Shown in pieces: positions 63,720-64,000 of a stretch of DNA of 64,000 nt; position 1 is the stretch's first letter, and each line of letters opens with the position of its first letter. Source of the DNA: Rhodospirillaceae bacterium. Its GTDB lineage: Bacteria; Pseudomonadota; Alphaproteobacteria; Rhodospirillales; Casp-alpha2. The translations under genes and the position numbers were made by a program. The stretch covers positions 1-64,000 of the forward strand of contig NZRL01000132.1 in the NCBI GenBank assembly GCA_002696205.1, written 5' to 3'. The notes beneath the pieces were generated by a model. The model was not told where the DNA came from. It did not search any database and saw only the letters and a list, made by a program, of their open reading frames with translations.

Positions 63720-64000
63720 TTAGTGCGCGGAGCCAGCCGGCGCCGGCAGGCCGTCGATCATGGCGACCAGGCAAGCCGCCTTGCCGCTGTCGTCGGCGCG
63801 TTTGAGGGCGGCATCCAATTCCTTCGGATCGGTCACGTATTCGCCGTGACAACCAAACCCGGCGGCGGCCAGGTCGTAGCGGGTTTCATCCAACTCGCAT
63901 TCATACGTGCGCTGGGCGCCGTACTCACGCAGCTGGATCTGGTATTCCGCGTTCCACCGGGCGTCATGGGCGATGACGGCGGTGAAGTCGGCGCCGTATC
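63720..64000 (-). CDS. Thiamine-diphosphate enzyme, C-terminal fragment cut by the window edge
   Basis: Reading leftwards from 64000 to a TAA at 63720 gives 93 residues, beginning YGADFTAVIAHDARWNAEYQ and ending AACLVAMIDGLPAPAGSAH. The pattern AHDARWNAEYQIQ, the AAAGFGCHGEYVTDPKELDAAL stretch and the short tail match the C-terminal pyrophosphate-binding domain of acetolactate-synthase-like ThDP enzymes. The N-terminus lies beyond the window, so the exact member cannot be named. Confidence 0.8.
   Translation of the reverse strand, partial: YGADFTAVIAHDARWNAEYQIQLREYGAQRTYECELDETRYDLAAAGFGCHGEYVTDPKELDAALKRADDSGKAACLVAMIDGLPAPAGSAH

Overview
The window is GC-rich chromosomal DNA from an alphaproteobacterium, most likely a Rhodospirillales-type, probably free-living and aerobic organism. 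This rests on the housekeeping layout (greA, carB and carA on one strand, yqeY, dnaG and rpoD on the other), on many ABC importers and class III CoA-transferases, and on short ATGA/GTGA operon overlaps. I see no CRISPR array, integrase, transposase or prophage. The taxonomy is inference from gene content.

Left part (1-18.5 kb): the end of a TPR protein, a MaoC-like hydratase and S-formylglutathione hydrolase are followed by a candidate structured RNA and tRNA-Gly(CCC). A four-gene inositol-phosphate locus comes next: radical SAM protein, divergent metallophosphoesterase and CDP-alcohol phosphotransferase on the + strand, converging on a fusion of inositol-3-phosphate synthase with a sugar-nucleotidyltransferase-like (IPCT-like) domain. 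Then come greA, carB, a GxxExxY gene bounded by 29-bp inverted repeats and wedged between carB and carA, carA, yqeY, dnaG, an rpoD with a long acidic insert, and a CAU-anticodon tRNA.

Middle part (18.5-37.4 kb): a LysR gene faces an NMT1/TauA-type ABC importer with an alpha/beta hydrolase. A class III CoA-transferase is coupled to a GrdB-like protein that lacks selenocysteine, with a divergent LysR. After a FabI-type reductase there is an operon for a second NrtA/TauA-type importer, OsmC and an acyl-CoA dehydrogenase homologue, under a divergent TetR gene with a clear palindromic operator. A pentapeptide-repeat/WD40-like divergent pair, a universal stress protein and an alanine/sodium symporter follow, closed by a strong terminator.

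Right part (37.4-64 kb): a five-gene branched-chain-type ABC importer, a PhyH dioxygenase and a LysR gene. Then two divergent catabolic operons. The minus operon is GrdB-like, CoA-transferase, IclR, cysteine-dioxygenase-like cupin and enoyl-CoA hydratase. The plus operon is CoxG-like, FAD, [2Fe-2S] and molybdopterin subunits of a molybdenum hydroxylase, enoyl-CoA hydratase, hydrolase and GntR. After these lie two small membrane proteins, an SDR, sdaA with a LysR gene, a CitE-like lyase with a third CoA-transferase, an LpxR-like outer-membrane protein, a DUF188 protein and the end of a ThDP enzyme running off the right edge.

The strongest leads are (1) the inositol-phosphate locus with its unusual domain partition and degenerate phosphoesterase, (2) the two independent pairings of Sec-less GrdB-like proteins with class III CoA-transferases, and (3) the inverted-repeat-bounded GxxExxY gene inside the carAB unit.
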